A stretch of DNA of 64,000 nucleotides, taken from positions 3,162,001 to 3,226,000 of the forward strand of contig NC_045148.1 of the NCBI RefSeq assembly GCF_008831285.2. The letters run 5' to 3'. The notes under the pieces were generated by a model. It saw only the letters and a program-made list of their open reading frames with translations. It searched no databases and had not been told where the DNA came from. The stretch comes from Nymphaea colorata (lineage: Eukaryota > Streptophyta > Magnoliopsida > Nymphaeales > Nymphaeaceae). Of this stretch, positions 1-9,399 are shown in pieces (within the stretch, counting starts at the first letter, position 1; the number at the start of each line of letters is the position of its first letter). The translations under genes and the position numbers were made by a program.

Positions 1-1
1 C

Positions 2-3000
2 CATTTGTATGGCTGATTTATTGTCACACATTAGCGAGACTGGAGAAGATTGTGTAACTTTTAGGTCTGACAGAAGATTTTTTAACCACAGAACTTCACA
101 ACACACATTGGCTAGAGACCTGTATTCAGCTTCAGCTGATGACCTTGAGATGGTGTGCTGTTTTTTGGTCTTCCATGAGACAAGACTTTGGCCCAGGAAG
201 ACACAATACCCAGTAATGGATCGACGAGTGTCTTTGCATGCTGCCCAATCAGCATCGCAATAAGCAATTATCTTATCATTGTCATTGCTTGAGAAAAGAA
301 GACCTTGTCCAGGACTGTTCTTGAGGTAGCGTAAGACCTTGAGTGCTGAGTTGAAATGAACTGTGGTGGGATTTTGCATATGGCGACTGAGTGAGTGTAC
401 AGCAAACATGATGTCGGGCCTGGTAATGGTTAGGTAGATCAAACGCCCAACCAATCTTCTAAATGTTGAGCCATCTTTTAGGGGTTCTCCACAGCTTGCT
501 GACAGGTTCTGTTTGAACTGCATTGGTATATCAGTTGGCTTAGCATTGATCAATCCAGCTTCATCTAAAATGTCGCATGTGTATTTTCCTTGTGAAAGGA
601 AGATTCCCTGCTTGGAGCGAGACAGTTCCAATCCTAGGAAGTATTTAAGGGTACCCAAGTCTTTCATACGAAATTGTTGGTTTAAATAATTCTTGAAGTC
701 ATCAATTCTTCCTTGATCATTTCCTGCAATGATTAAGTCATCTACATATACCAGCACAGCTAAGAACACTAACCTTTGATGCAATGTGAACAGCGAATAA
801 TCACTTTTTGATTGCTTGAAGCCATATGTAGCAATGGCTGAAGAGAATTTGGCAAACCAGTTGCGGGGAGCTTGTTTGAGTCCATAGATGGACTTGTTCA
901 GTTTGCAAATTCTATTTTCCTTTTTACTGCCATACCCTGGCGGCAACATCATGTATATATCTTCTTCAAGATCTCCATTTAAAAAAGCGTTGTATACATC
1001 CATTTGGTGAAGCAGCCAATTTCTCTTTGCAGCTACTGATAGCAGGCATCGTACAGTTGTCAATTTTGCTACAGGAGAGTATGTTTCATCGTAATCAATT
1101 CCTTCAATCTGTGCAAAGCCCTTTGCCACTAATCTGGCCTTGAATCGCTCTATTTCTCCATTTGATTTATATTTGATGCGATATATCCATTTGCAGGGAA
1201 TCGGTTTGGCACCTTCTGGCAGTTGAGTGAGTGTCCAGGTATTGTTGCTCTCCAATGCTTTTAGTTCATCTCGCATAGCATCTGTCCACCTAGAGTCCTG
1301 TATTGCTTGACTGTAGGATGAAGGTTCGGTGTAGCGAGAGATATTTAAAAGGTAGGCAGTATGACAATCAGAGAAATTAGAGAAAGATAATGAGTTGGAG
1401 AGAGGATACCTTGTGCTGGACCGATTTCCAGATGAAGATTGGTTGAGTGACTTTAGGACAGTTGCATTGCAGTAAAAATCTCTCAAGAGTACTGATTGTC
1501 TGCGTAGCCTGGTGGAGCGTCTCAGTTCACAAGGTTGGGCAGTATTAGGATGAGTTAATGAGTTTGGTTCAGGTTCAGTTTCAGTTCCCATAGCTTGAGG
1601 GTTTTCGATGGAGTCGATATCATGATGGTTTTGGTTTTGTGATTGAGAATGTGATTCTGATGAAGGGAAAGTTGTGTCAAACTGAGGTGGTTGGGCCCTT
1701 GGGTTATTGGTGTCTAAACGACCATCAATTGTCTCCATGTGATCATCTGTAAGAGGCAGTGGAATAACAAGTGATACTTGTGGTTTTGCAACAAGTTTAA
1801 ATGGGAATATATTTTCATAGAATATAACATCACGACTAGTGAAAACTCTTTTGGTTTGCAAATCACACACCTTGTAGGCTTTTTGTCCCTGAGGATAGCC
1901 CAAGAAAATGCATCGGATGGCTCTCGGATCAAACTTGGATTTGGGATAAATGTTAGTTGCATAGCAAAGACAACCAAAAGATCTGAGGTGAGAATATTCT
2001 GGTTTCTTTCCCATTAAGATTTCATATGGTGTTTTGTTCTGCAGTAACAGGGATGGTGTTCTATTTATTAAGTATACTGCTGTGAGAACACACTCATCCC
2101 AGAAGATTAGCGGAACACTTGATTGGAATTTTAGTGCTCGCGCAACATCAAGAATGTGTCGATGTTTCCTTTCGACAACACCGTTCTGTTGAGGGGTATA
2201 AACACATGAATGATGATGTTCAATCCCCTTTTCAAGTAAGAAAATTTTCAGATTTTCAGAAAAAAATTCAGTGCCATTGTCTGATCTGATTTTCAGTACA
2301 TTGGCGCTGAACTGATTTTTGCTCAAGTTTATAAAATTTTTCAGATGATAGGAAGTCTCACTTTTGTGTTTCATAAGGAAGACCCACACAGCACGGGAGA
2401 AATCATCAACCAAAGTCAGAAAGTATTTTGCACCAGAGTGTGATGCTTCAGTGTATGGACCCCAAATATCGCAATGGACAAGTTCAAAGATGGCTGTAGA
2501 AACAGTTTCACTTGAGTTAAAAGGTAATCTGGTCTGTTTTGCCAGTTTACAAGTGTCACAATGCTTGTTCAACTTTTCAATACCAGAGTCACATTTCAAG
2601 AAGGGATGGCCTTTGGATATTGACGGGTGTCCTAGCCTTATGTGCCACGTTTCTGGTGAGATGAACCTACTACTATGGAAGGCCATAGAGTTCAAGGAGT
2701 TGTTGAGGAAATTTGCAACATACAGTCCATTCCGCAAGTCACCCAGACCAGTCTTCATCATGGAGTTCTGGTCCTGCAAAAAACAACACTCACCAGAGAA
2801 GGTAATAAGGCAATCAAGCTGTTTGACAAGTTTGTTTACAGAAATTAGATTGAATTTGAAGTGAGGCAAGAAATAAACATTATCAAGTGTTAAACTGGGC
2901 GAAAGGACAGCCTGACCTATATGAGTTGCAAAGGTGATTTTATCATTAGGTAATCGAATAGGAAACAGAGTAGTCAAAGGAGTGACGTTGGACATCAGTT

Positions 3001-4165
3001 CTAACGAAGATAACATGTGGTCGGTTGCACCACTATCAACGATCCAAGAATTGGTTTGATGAAGAGACATACCTGCAAAGTTTACTTGAGGTAGAAAATT
3101 GTCTTTCAGGAGTTGCCTAATTTTGAGACACTCATCCATAGTCAGTGATTGGGCAGGCTCTTTGGCAGCTTCAATGCCAATTTGAGATGAACCAGCAGCA
3201 TTGGATGCAGTACCATATCCACCGTTCTTTTCTGAATCAACAACAACGTTGTTCGCAGTCGCACCCTTGTCAGCCCTCAGCTTTGTTCCTTTTGGGTTAG
3301 TGGGATAGCCCACTAATTTGAAGCAACGGTCTCTTGTGTGTCCAGAGATGTGACAGTATGTGCAGAAGTATTGGTTCTTCCTGATCCCTTTGCTTCTCAT
3401 TGATCTATTGTCTGAATTTGACAACAAGCTCACATGTTCGACAGGATTGAAGGAGTTTCTCGCTTCACGCTGCTTCTCCTCTTGGAGAACCAGTGAGTAA
3501 ACTTTAGAGATTGATGGCAGAGGGTCGATTAAAATGATCTGACCACGGATTGTGTTGTAGGAGTCATTCAGACCCATGAGAAACTGAATGACTTTGTCTT
3601 CTTGCTGCTTGACAAATATTTTACTCAGAGCACCACATGAACAGTTAGGTAAAATATCATAAGAGTCCAGCTCGTCCCACAATGCTTTCAACTTGGTATA
3701 GTAGACAGCAACAGTCATAGATTCCTGATTCAGTCGACAGATGGCAGATTTGATTTGGTATTTTCTGGGAGCAGTGCTTTGGGTGAATCTTTCTTTGAGG
3801 TCGTTCCAGACTTCTACTGCCGTTGAGGCATATATAACACTTTGCATAAGATAAGGAGAAATGGAATTTAAGAGCCAGGAAAGTACCATGTGATTGCAGC
3901 GATTCCACAGACAATACTCAGGTGCCATGGTTTTCGGTTGAGGAAGACTGCCATCTACAAACGAGGTCTTGTTCTTGGCTGAGAGAGCCATGAGCATTGC
4001 ACGGCTCCAAGTTGCATAGTTCTCACCCGTCAGAAGTTGAGAGACCAATACAGTCCCAGGGTTGTCCGAGTGATGCAGGAAAAAGGGGCTTGAGAAATCG
4101 ACAGAATTGATTTCTGTTGCAGCCTCAGAAATTGGTTGGACAGGAGGCATTTGTGCGTTTGCCAT
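2..4165 (-). CDS. Copia Gag-Pol polyprotein, unbroken over 1388 codons (3' end outside window)
   Basis: The frame opens at the ATG at 4165-4163, nine bases after the primer site, and stays open to the edge. In order: gag; zinc knuckle CX2CX4HX4C (C268, C271, H276, C281); aspartic protease DSG at about residue 377; pre-integrase motif WHIRLGHPS; integrase with D566, D629 and E665, exactly the D-x35-E spacing; a low-complexity hinge; reverse transcriptase with YVDD at 1140-1143; RNase H with CDADWA and, at the edge, the CDN motif. Family polyproteins are usually 1300-1450 residues, so only a short C-terminus is missing. All visible catalytic residues are present, so the element could be autonomous if its 3' end is intact. 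I checked the frame codon by codon through the variable hinge and gag-protease spacer and found no stop. Confidence 0.93.
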   Translation of the reverse strand, partial: MANAQMPPVQPISEAATEINSVDFSSPFFLHHSDNPGTVLVSQLLTGENYATWSRAMLMALSAKNKTSFVDGSLPQPKTMAPEYCLWNRCNHMVLSWLLNSISPYLMQSVIYASTAVEVWNDLKERFTQSTAPRKYQIKSAICRLNQESMTVAVYYTKLKALWDELDSYDILPNCSCGALSKIFVKQQEDKVIQFLMGLNDSYNTIRGQIILIDPLPSISKVYSLVLQEEKQREARNSFNPVEHVSLLSNSDNRSMRSKGIRKNQYFCTYCHISGHTRDRCFKLVGYPTNPKGTKLRADKGATANNVVVDSEKNGGYGTASNAAGSSQIGIEAAKEPAQSLTMDECLKIRQLLKDNFLPQVNFAGMSLHQTNSWIVDSGATDHMLSSLELMSNVTPLTTLFPIRLPNDKITFATHIGQAVLSPSLTLDNVYFLPHFKFNLISVNKLVKQLDCLITFSGECCFLQDQNSMMKTGLGDLRNGLYVANFLNNSLNSMAFHSSRFISPETWHIRLGHPSISKGHPFLKCDSGIEKLNKHCDTCKLAKQTRLPFNSSETVSTAIFELVHCDIWGPYTEASHSGAKYFLTLVDDFSRAVWVFLMKHKSETSYHLKNFINLSKNQFSANVLKIRSDNGTEFFSENLKIFLLEKGIEHHHSCVYTPQQNGVVERKHRHILDVARALKFQSSVPLIFWDECVLTAVYLINRTPSLLLQNKTPYEILMGKKPEYSHLRSFGCLCYATNIYPKSKFDPRAIRCIFLGYPQGQKAYKVCDLQTKRVFTSRDVIFYENIFPFKLVAKPQVSLVIPLPLTDDHMETIDGRLDTNNPRAQPPQFDTTFPSSESHSQSQNQNHHDIDSIENPQAMGTETEPEPNSLTHPNTAQPCELRRSTRLRRQSVLLRDFYCNATVLKSLNQSSSGNRSSTRYPLSNSLSFSNFSDCHTAYLLNISRYTEPSSYSQAIQDSRWTDAMRDELKALESNNTWTLTQLPEGAKPIPCKWIYRIKYKSNGEIERFKARLVAKGFAQIEGIDYDETYSPVAKLTTVRCLLSVAAKRNWLLHQMDVYNAFLNGDLEEDIYMMLPPGYGSKKENRICKLNKSIYGLKQAPRNWFAKFSSAIATYGFKQSKSDYSLFTLHQRLVFLAVLVYVDDLIIAGNDQGRIDDFKNYLNQQFRMKDLGTLKYFLGLELSRSKQGIFLSQGKYTCDILDEAGLINAKPTDIPMQFKQNLSASCGEPLKDGSTFRRLVGRLIYLTITRPDIMFAVHSLSRHMQNPTTVHFNSALKVLRYLKNSPGQGLLFSSNDNDKIIAYCDADWAACKDTRRSITGYCVFLGQSLVSWKTKKQHTISRSSAEAEYRSLANVCCEVLWLKNLLSDLKVTQSSPVSLMCDNKSAIQM

Positions 4166-4173
4166 GGATCAAT

Positions 4174-4185
4174 GCTCTGATACCA
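4174..4185 (-). other. Primer binding site of the left copia element
   Basis: The minus strand reads TGGTATCAGAGC, the usual plant copia site complementary to the 3' end of initiator-Met tRNA. It directly abuts the LTR end, which fixes the 5' LTR boundary at 4186. Confidence 0.92.
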
Positions 4186-4511
4186 TGTGAAGAAACTGCA
4201 ATGGGGCAGAACAGAGTAGAGCAGAACAAAGTAGAGAAAAAAGAAACGCACAGAAAGAGGTGAGATGTATTCTTTACACGACAGTTGAGGGCTATGAACA
4301 CCCTTTTATGGAGCATCGATACAAGAATAATGAATTATAATGAAAAACAGAAAAAATCAGAATATAAAACCAATTCTGTTAAAACGTAACCACTTAGCTG
4401 TCTTCTCATAAGGTGAGAACCTTCTAGACTCTTGATCCAAAACAGCCTGCTAATAAATTCAGAATTAGTGGCTAGGCTGAACTTAATTGCTGAGAGCCTC
4501 ATAACTTAACA
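4186..4511 (-). repeat. 5' LTR of the left copia element (326 bp)
   Basis: On the minus strand it begins TGTTAAGTTATGAGG at 4511 and ends TTCTTCACA at 4186, giving canonical TG...CA ends, with the primer site following at once. A TATA-like CATAAAAGGG lies at about 4303-4312, so transcription should run leftwards into gag. The distal end at 4511 is inferred from the TG dinucleotide alone because the second LTR is not visible. Confidence 0.78.
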
Positions 4512-4816
4512 AGCTTGCTACTATTCCTTAAAGCCAAGGACAACCTTTTTTATTTTTTTGAAATTTAAATGAAAAAGGCAGATGTAATTCTTTTAATAAT
4601 TTAATATTTCTTATTGATGAGCGGTCGCTTTGTGAGTTTTGTTGAAAGGCTATGCGTTTTGTGGAAAGGTTAGGCCCCCATTGTTACGTTAGAATAGTTG
4701 AGCGTCCATTTGGTAATGGCTCAAAAGTTGGGCGCGCGTTGTAAGTTTTTCAAAGATGATTTTTGAAATGGTGAAAACCAAATAGGTCGAACCAGGAAGG
4801 TTTTCCCCTTGAGTTC
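4512..4816 (+). promoter_or_regulatory. Upstream region of the PPR gene
   Basis: This 305 bp gap between the copia LTR and the PPR start codon must hold the proximal promoter and 5' UTR. It is AT-rich on the left and contains a repeated phrase (ttgagcgtccatttgg and gttgggcgcgcgttg). I see no clear TATA box. The LTR is oriented to transcribe away from the PPR gene. Confidence 0.4.
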
Positions 4817-7162
4817 ATGCCTTCAGGGAGAGGCTGCAAGCTAACGTTGAACTTCACTATCCTAGAGTCTCTATTGCAGTCATGCAGGACGCTGGCACAA
4901 TTCAAGCAAATATACTCTCAGATGATCACTTGCGGCCTCATCAACGACACATACGCATCAAGCCGCCTCCTCCGAACATGCCTTTCATCGGAGTTCCGCG
5001 TAGCCGTCGACTGCTCTCGCCGGATATTCGATAACATCAAACACCCAAATGTTGTAATATGGAACACCATGATGAAGATATACGTTTCGGCGTCGCGTCC
5101 TGAGTGTGCAATTTTGCTATACAAATCGATGTTGCGTGATCATTCTCCGGCTGACAATTTCACGTTCCCAATCTTAATTCAGGCTTGCACTCTCCGAGCG
5201 TGGGTAGAAGAAGGCGAACAGTTGCATAATCATGTTGTCAAATTGGGTTTTGGTTCGGATGCCTATGTGGGCAATACCTTGATACACATGTATTCCGTCT
5301 GTGAATATTTGGAGGATTCGCGGAAAGTGTTTGATGGAATGCCTCAAAGAGATTCTGTCTCATGGAACGCTATGTTGGCAGGGTATGCGGGTCAAGGATG
5401 GGTTGATGAAGCTTTCTTTCTGTTTGAAATGTTTCCATGTAGAAGCGTTGTTGCGTGGAATTCCATGATTACGATGATGGGACGGCAAGGACTTGTTCCC
5501 GACGCACGGCGGCTGTTTGACGAGATGCAGGAAAGAGATGTTGTGTCGTGGTCCACCATGATTTCTTGTTATGAGCAGAATGGAGCTCCAGCGGAAGCTG
5601 TTGAGTTGTTTGGTCGTATGAATCACGAAGGCGTCATGGTAGATGCTGTTACCATGGTTACTGTTGTCTCTGCGTGTGCGCAGTTGATGGCGCTGAAGGA
5701 AGGTGAAGGAATTCATGGGCTGGTTGTCCGAATGGGGTTCGGGTCATATACATCACTTAGAAATGCGTTGCTTCATATGTACGCACGATGTGGGCATGTA
5801 GAGATTGCCCGAAAAATGTTCGGTGAGGGAACTGGATTTGACTTGATATCGTGGAATTCTTTGATAACTGGGTATGTTAAAGCTGGTTACCTCAATGATG
5901 CAAAGAAACTTTTTGATGCAATGCCTGAGAGAGATATAGTCTCATGGAGTGCAATGATATCAGGTTATGCACAACACAATCATTTCCGAGAAACTTTGAG
6001 TCTATTCCGTGAGATGCAGCTTCACTGTGTTATGCCCGACGATGTGACACTAGTCAGTGTCCTTTCAGCATGCGCACATTTGTGTGCTCTAGAGCAAGGT
6101 AGCAGGATTCATGCTTATGTTGAGAAAAAGAACATCGAAGTTGATGTCATTTTAGGCACCACCCTTGTAGATATGTACATGAAATGTGGTTGTGTTGATG
6201 ATGCTTTAAAGATCTTCTCTGAAATGCAAAATAGGGGGACCTCCTCTTGGAATGCTATCATTCTAGGAATGGCAATGAACGGTCATGTCGAAGAGGCGTT
6301 CAGTTTTTTTGCTGATATGACACAGTATGGAGTGGCACCTAACGAAATAACTTTCATTGGTATCTTGAGTGCATGTAGGCATGCTGGTTTAGTGTCAGAG
6401 GGCCGTCATTATTTTCAGTCAATGACAAAGATGCATCAGATTCTTCCCAATGTTAAGCACTACGGTTGCATGGTCGACCTTCTTGGGCGTGCTGGATTTC
6501 TCAAAGAAGCAGAGGATCTGATCTCAAGTATGCCTATGACTCCTGATATAGCCACATGGGGTGCTCTTCTTGGTGCTTGTAAGATGCACAGAAACCTTGA
6601 CATAGGTGTGAGAACAGCCATACAACTTCTAAGCCTTGATCCTTGCCATGATGGTGCTCACGTGCTCCTGTCTAACATATATGCTTTGAGAGGTAGCTGG
6701 GACAACGTGAACCAAGTTAGGAGCACGATGAAGAGGCTTAGGGTTTTAAAAGAGCCAGGATGCAGTTGGATTGAGACAGATGGTGTCGTTCATCAGTTTT
6801 TTGCAGGAGATAGGGCTCATCCACAGTCAGAGGAGATCGAGAGCATGTTAAATGAGATGGCAAAGAGATTGAGGGCTGAAGGTTATGAACCAGATACTAG
6901 TCAAGTGTCTTTGGATGTTGATGAAGAAGATAAAGGAAGTTTGTTGTATATGCACAGCGAGAAAATAGCCATTGCTTTTGGACTCATTAGCATAAATATG
7001 CCCTTGCCTATTAGAATAGCGAAGAACCTTAGAATATGCTGCGATTGTCATATTGTAGCCAAGCTTGTTTCTAGAACTTTTGAACGTGAAATTGTAGTGA
7101 GAGATCGACATCGTTTCCACCATTTCAAGCAGGGCTTATGCTCATGTTCTGATTACTGGTAA
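4817..7162 (+). CDS. Pentatricopeptide repeat protein, PLS class with E/E+/DYW domain
   Basis: A single intronless frame of 781 codons, normal for this family. After about 70 N-terminal residues come tandem PLS repeats with signatures such as VVIWNTMMKIYVS, DSVSWNAMLAGYA, DVVSWSTMISCYEQNG and DIVSWSAMISGYA. An E region follows from about residue 548 (HYGCMVDLLGRAGFLKEAE), then the PG-box type GCSWIE. The C-terminal DYW domain has the zinc and deaminase signature HSE (713-715) and CCDC (741-744), and ends in the triplet DYW. Known family role: sequence-specific recognition of chloroplast or mitochondrial transcripts, with the DYW domain supplying cytidine deaminase activity for C-to-U editing. 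Both zinc-ligand motifs are kept, so it is probably functional. The RNA target, the organelle and the orthologue cannot be told from sequence by eye, so no symbol is given. The ATG at 4817 gives a normal-length N-terminus. Confidence 0.95.
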   Translation: MPSGRGCKLTLNFTILESLLQSCRTLAQFKQIYSQMITCGLINDTYASSRLLRTCLSSEFRVAVDCSRRIFDNIKHPNVVIWNTMMKIYVSASRPECAILLYKSMLRDHSPADNFTFPILIQACTLRAWVEEGEQLHNHVVKLGFGSDAYVGNTLIHMYSVCEYLEDSRKVFDGMPQRDSVSWNAMLAGYAGQGWVDEAFFLFEMFPCRSVVAWNSMITMMGRQGLVPDARRLFDEMQERDVVSWSTMISCYEQNGAPAEAVELFGRMNHEGVMVDAVTMVTVVSACAQLMALKEGEGIHGLVVRMGFGSYTSLRNALLHMYARCGHVEIARKMFGEGTGFDLISWNSLITGYVKAGYLNDAKKLFDAMPERDIVSWSAMISGYAQHNHFRETLSLFREMQLHCVMPDDVTLVSVLSACAHLCALEQGSRIHAYVEKKNIEVDVILGTTLVDMYMKCGCVDDALKIFSEMQNRGTSSWNAIILGMAMNGHVEEAFSFFADMTQYGVAPNEITFIGILSACRHAGLVSEGRHYFQSMTKMHQILPNVKHYGCMVDLLGRAGFLKEAEDLISSMPMTPDIATWGALLGACKMHRNLDIGVRTAIQLLSLDPCHDGAHVLLSNIYALRGSWDNVNQVRSTMKRLRVLKEPGCSWIETDGVVHQFFAGDRAHPQSEEIESMLNEMAKRLRAEGYEPDTSQVSLDVDEEDKGSLLYMHSEKIAIAFGLISINMPLPIRIAKNLRICCDCHIVAKLVSRTFEREIVVRDRHRFHHFKQGLCSCSDYW

Positions 7163-7711
7163 TAAAAGTTATTTGTTCATTTTTAATCTTGTCCTTTTCT
7201 GGATAAAAGGATTTTTCGCTATCGGATAATAATAAGGTTTTTATGCCCTGTTATTAGCACGAGATAGACCGTTTTGGTGCTTGAAACATTGTCTTGCTGA
7301 GATGCTCGAATAGCTGCTGTAATCTTTTCTGAAATTTGTTATGAGATTATTTATCTTAGTAACAGCTAAAACTTTTATTTCTTTCTTCAGTCTTCCTCAT
7401 TTAGTATATATTCATCTTTTACTTTTTACTACGGAGACAGGGGTATGAGATAATGATAGGGACAATGATATGACATAATGATAGGGATATAAAATAATGA
7501 CATAGTTAAAAATGTTCAATGTGAATGTACAATGTTAGGTATTGAAGTAAATATGCATATTAGTAGTAGGTTTCATCTCTCAGCATACGCTCGTTGTATA
7601 CACGGGGGTGGTGTATAGAACTCATTCTCCTTTCATTGTGCCTCTTCATTCATTTATAATGTCCTCACAGCAGACACCGCAATCAACAATGCAGTGTTGT
7701 GCACATTTAAA
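7163..7711. other. 3' flank of the PPR gene
   Basis: AT-rich DNA holding the PPR 3' UTR and spacer. Around 7447-7505 short phrases (gataatgatagggacaatgatatgacataatg and close variants) recur as a degenerate microrepeat. No gene is seen. Confidence 0.5.
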
Positions 7712-8635
7712 GCTTGTTTGGATAGAAAGGAAAGGAAAGGAAAGGAAAGACTTAAAATCATGTTTGTTTGGACTACATAAAGGAAAGGAAATGATAAAAT
7801 TTATAATACTTTACGATAATACCCCTATCAGTTAAAATATTTAAAAGAATGAGAGGTTTCAAAAAAGACACGATAATGCCCATCTCACCTTGCTCGTGTG
7901 TTTTCCAATGAAGGGCTGCAACTTATGCAATGCGTCTCTCTCTCTCTCTCTCTCTAAATGTAAGTAATTGTTGGTCACATGATATTTTCACAATGTTACA
8001 TTTTAGCCTTTAAATATCACATTTTAAATATCACAACTTATGTAATTGTTGGTCACTGCCTTCCTTGTTGGTCACTTGATATTTTCAAAATATTACATGT
8101 TAGCCTTTAAATATCAGATTTTAAATAAATTAATTTCATGACAAGAGAGAGAAAGATGAAACGGAAGAAGAAGAAGATGAAACGGAAGCAGAACAAGAGA
8201 GAGAAAGATGCAGCGAGAGATGAAGAAAAACAAACTCACCTTCCTTGCAGCGGAGAACTTCTTCTTCTTCTTCTTCTTCTTCCCTTTGCTCTTTTGCTCT
8301 TCCGCCCTGTTCGTTGCTTGCCTCTTGGGTTTCTTCTCAACGGTTTTGGGGGAGGGAAATGGTGGTTCTTCTTCAAGTCGTGGGTCCTTATGAAGGGTAT
8401 TATCGATAAACTATAATTTTTCATCTTCACTCCTTTCCTTTTCTTCCCAATCCGTCCGATTTGGGAGGGAAAGAAATTACACTATACAATCTCTCCCCTC
8501 CCTTTCCTTTCCTTTCCCTCCCCTCCTTGCCAAACAGGTTTTGCCACTTTCCTTTCCTTTCCCTCCTTTCTAATTTGCTAACCAAACAAGGGAGGGATTG
8601 CTCAATCCCTCCCTTTCCCTCCTACCAAACAGGGC
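7712..8635. repeat. GTTTGG / GGAAAGG inverted-repeat element, MITE-like
   Basis: The left end starts gcttgtttggatagaaagg followed by (GGAAA)n; the right end, read on the other strand, starts ccctgtttggtaggaggg with the same purine-rich continuation. Further TGTTTGG-plus-GGAAAGG modules occur inward on both sides (about 7760, 8535 and 8580), so each arm is itself repeated. No transposase is visible; the frames at 8138-8416 are low-complexity and lie inside it. It is probably a non-autonomous DNA transposon or foldback-type element. Exact ends and target duplication are uncertain. Confidence 0.5.
7933..8130. repeat. (CT)n tract plus ~97 bp tandem duplication
   Basis: A short CT tract at 7933-7956 is followed by two similar units, about 7969-8032 and 8066-8128, each with TTGTTGGTCAC, TGATATTTTCA and TTAGCCTTTAAATATCA. 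A partial extra TTGTTGGTCAC sits between them. It lies inside the GTTTGG element. Confidence 0.65.
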
Positions 8636-8814
8636 GTTAGTGTGGCAGCCAATAAGACTGTGTTGGGCATTTTAAACAAAAATTCATCTTTCACGAGCAC
8701 AGTTTTTGCACGTTGTTCCTTTTATTTTTCTAACTCGATGCACCACTGTGTCTCGACGCATCACACGTAATGTTGTGTGCGTCTGCCAGATTAAAAAAAT
8801 AAAAAAATAAAAAA

Positions 8815-8920
<106 letters not shown>

Positions 8921-9399
8921 CTCCCCTTCTCCCCGAGAGGTCGAACAGACTGCACCTTTTTGTTTTTTGCTTTTCAAGTTGACCTATTGCTGTTTTGATG
9001 CAACACTCTCGTGCTGCACCTGACCTGCCTGATGTGAGATTGAGACTCTATGCAGGCAACAAATATACACTCAAGTAAAAAAGTGGGAGGGTTGAGGTAT
9101 TTTATAAATTTTTGATAATGAAGTGTATTTTTTTACTTTTAACTATTTTACAATCCCCTTTATCCTTTTAAAAAACCCCTTTTTTGAATTTATTTGAGGG
9201 TATTTTGAACACAAGAGTATGCATATAACCAGTTTTGGCCCAATGCAATAGGTGATGTGCTGCGTGAGCACCTCCTTTTGATTTCAAAAGAACTACGAGT
9301 TAATTATTTTATAGTTTCATATTTGTATAGGGAGCGAGAGATAGGACAGTAGTGCACTTATAGATGAGATTTTGGCTAGGGTATATAGGTGTGTAGTAT
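8921..9399. other. AT-rich spacer
   Basis: No coding frame, RNA or clear repeat recognised. Confidence 0.4.

Larger units (their letters stand above)
1..4511 (-). mobile_element. Ty1/copia LTR retrotransposon, 5' part (runs off the left edge)
   Basis: Reading leftwards from 4511 the order is LTR (4511-4186), tRNA primer site (4185-4174), then a gag-protease-integrase-RT-RNase H polyprotein from 4165 to the window edge. That domain order (integrase before RT) defines Ty1/copia. The 3' end of RNase H, polypurine tract and second LTR lie outside the window, so the target duplication cannot be checked; the five bases outside the visible LTR are agctt. With no stop or frameshift in the visible coding part, this is the best preserved element in the window. 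Confidence 0.93.

Noticed and set aside
4030-4316. Hydrophobic short frames across the copia LTR and primer site
   Set aside because: Out of frame with the real Gag start at 4165.
8138-8430. Overlapping frames of 60-90 codons with K/R-rich and Leu-rich tracts
   Set aside because: Low-complexity sequence inside the GTTTGG/GGAAAGG element; no homology seen.
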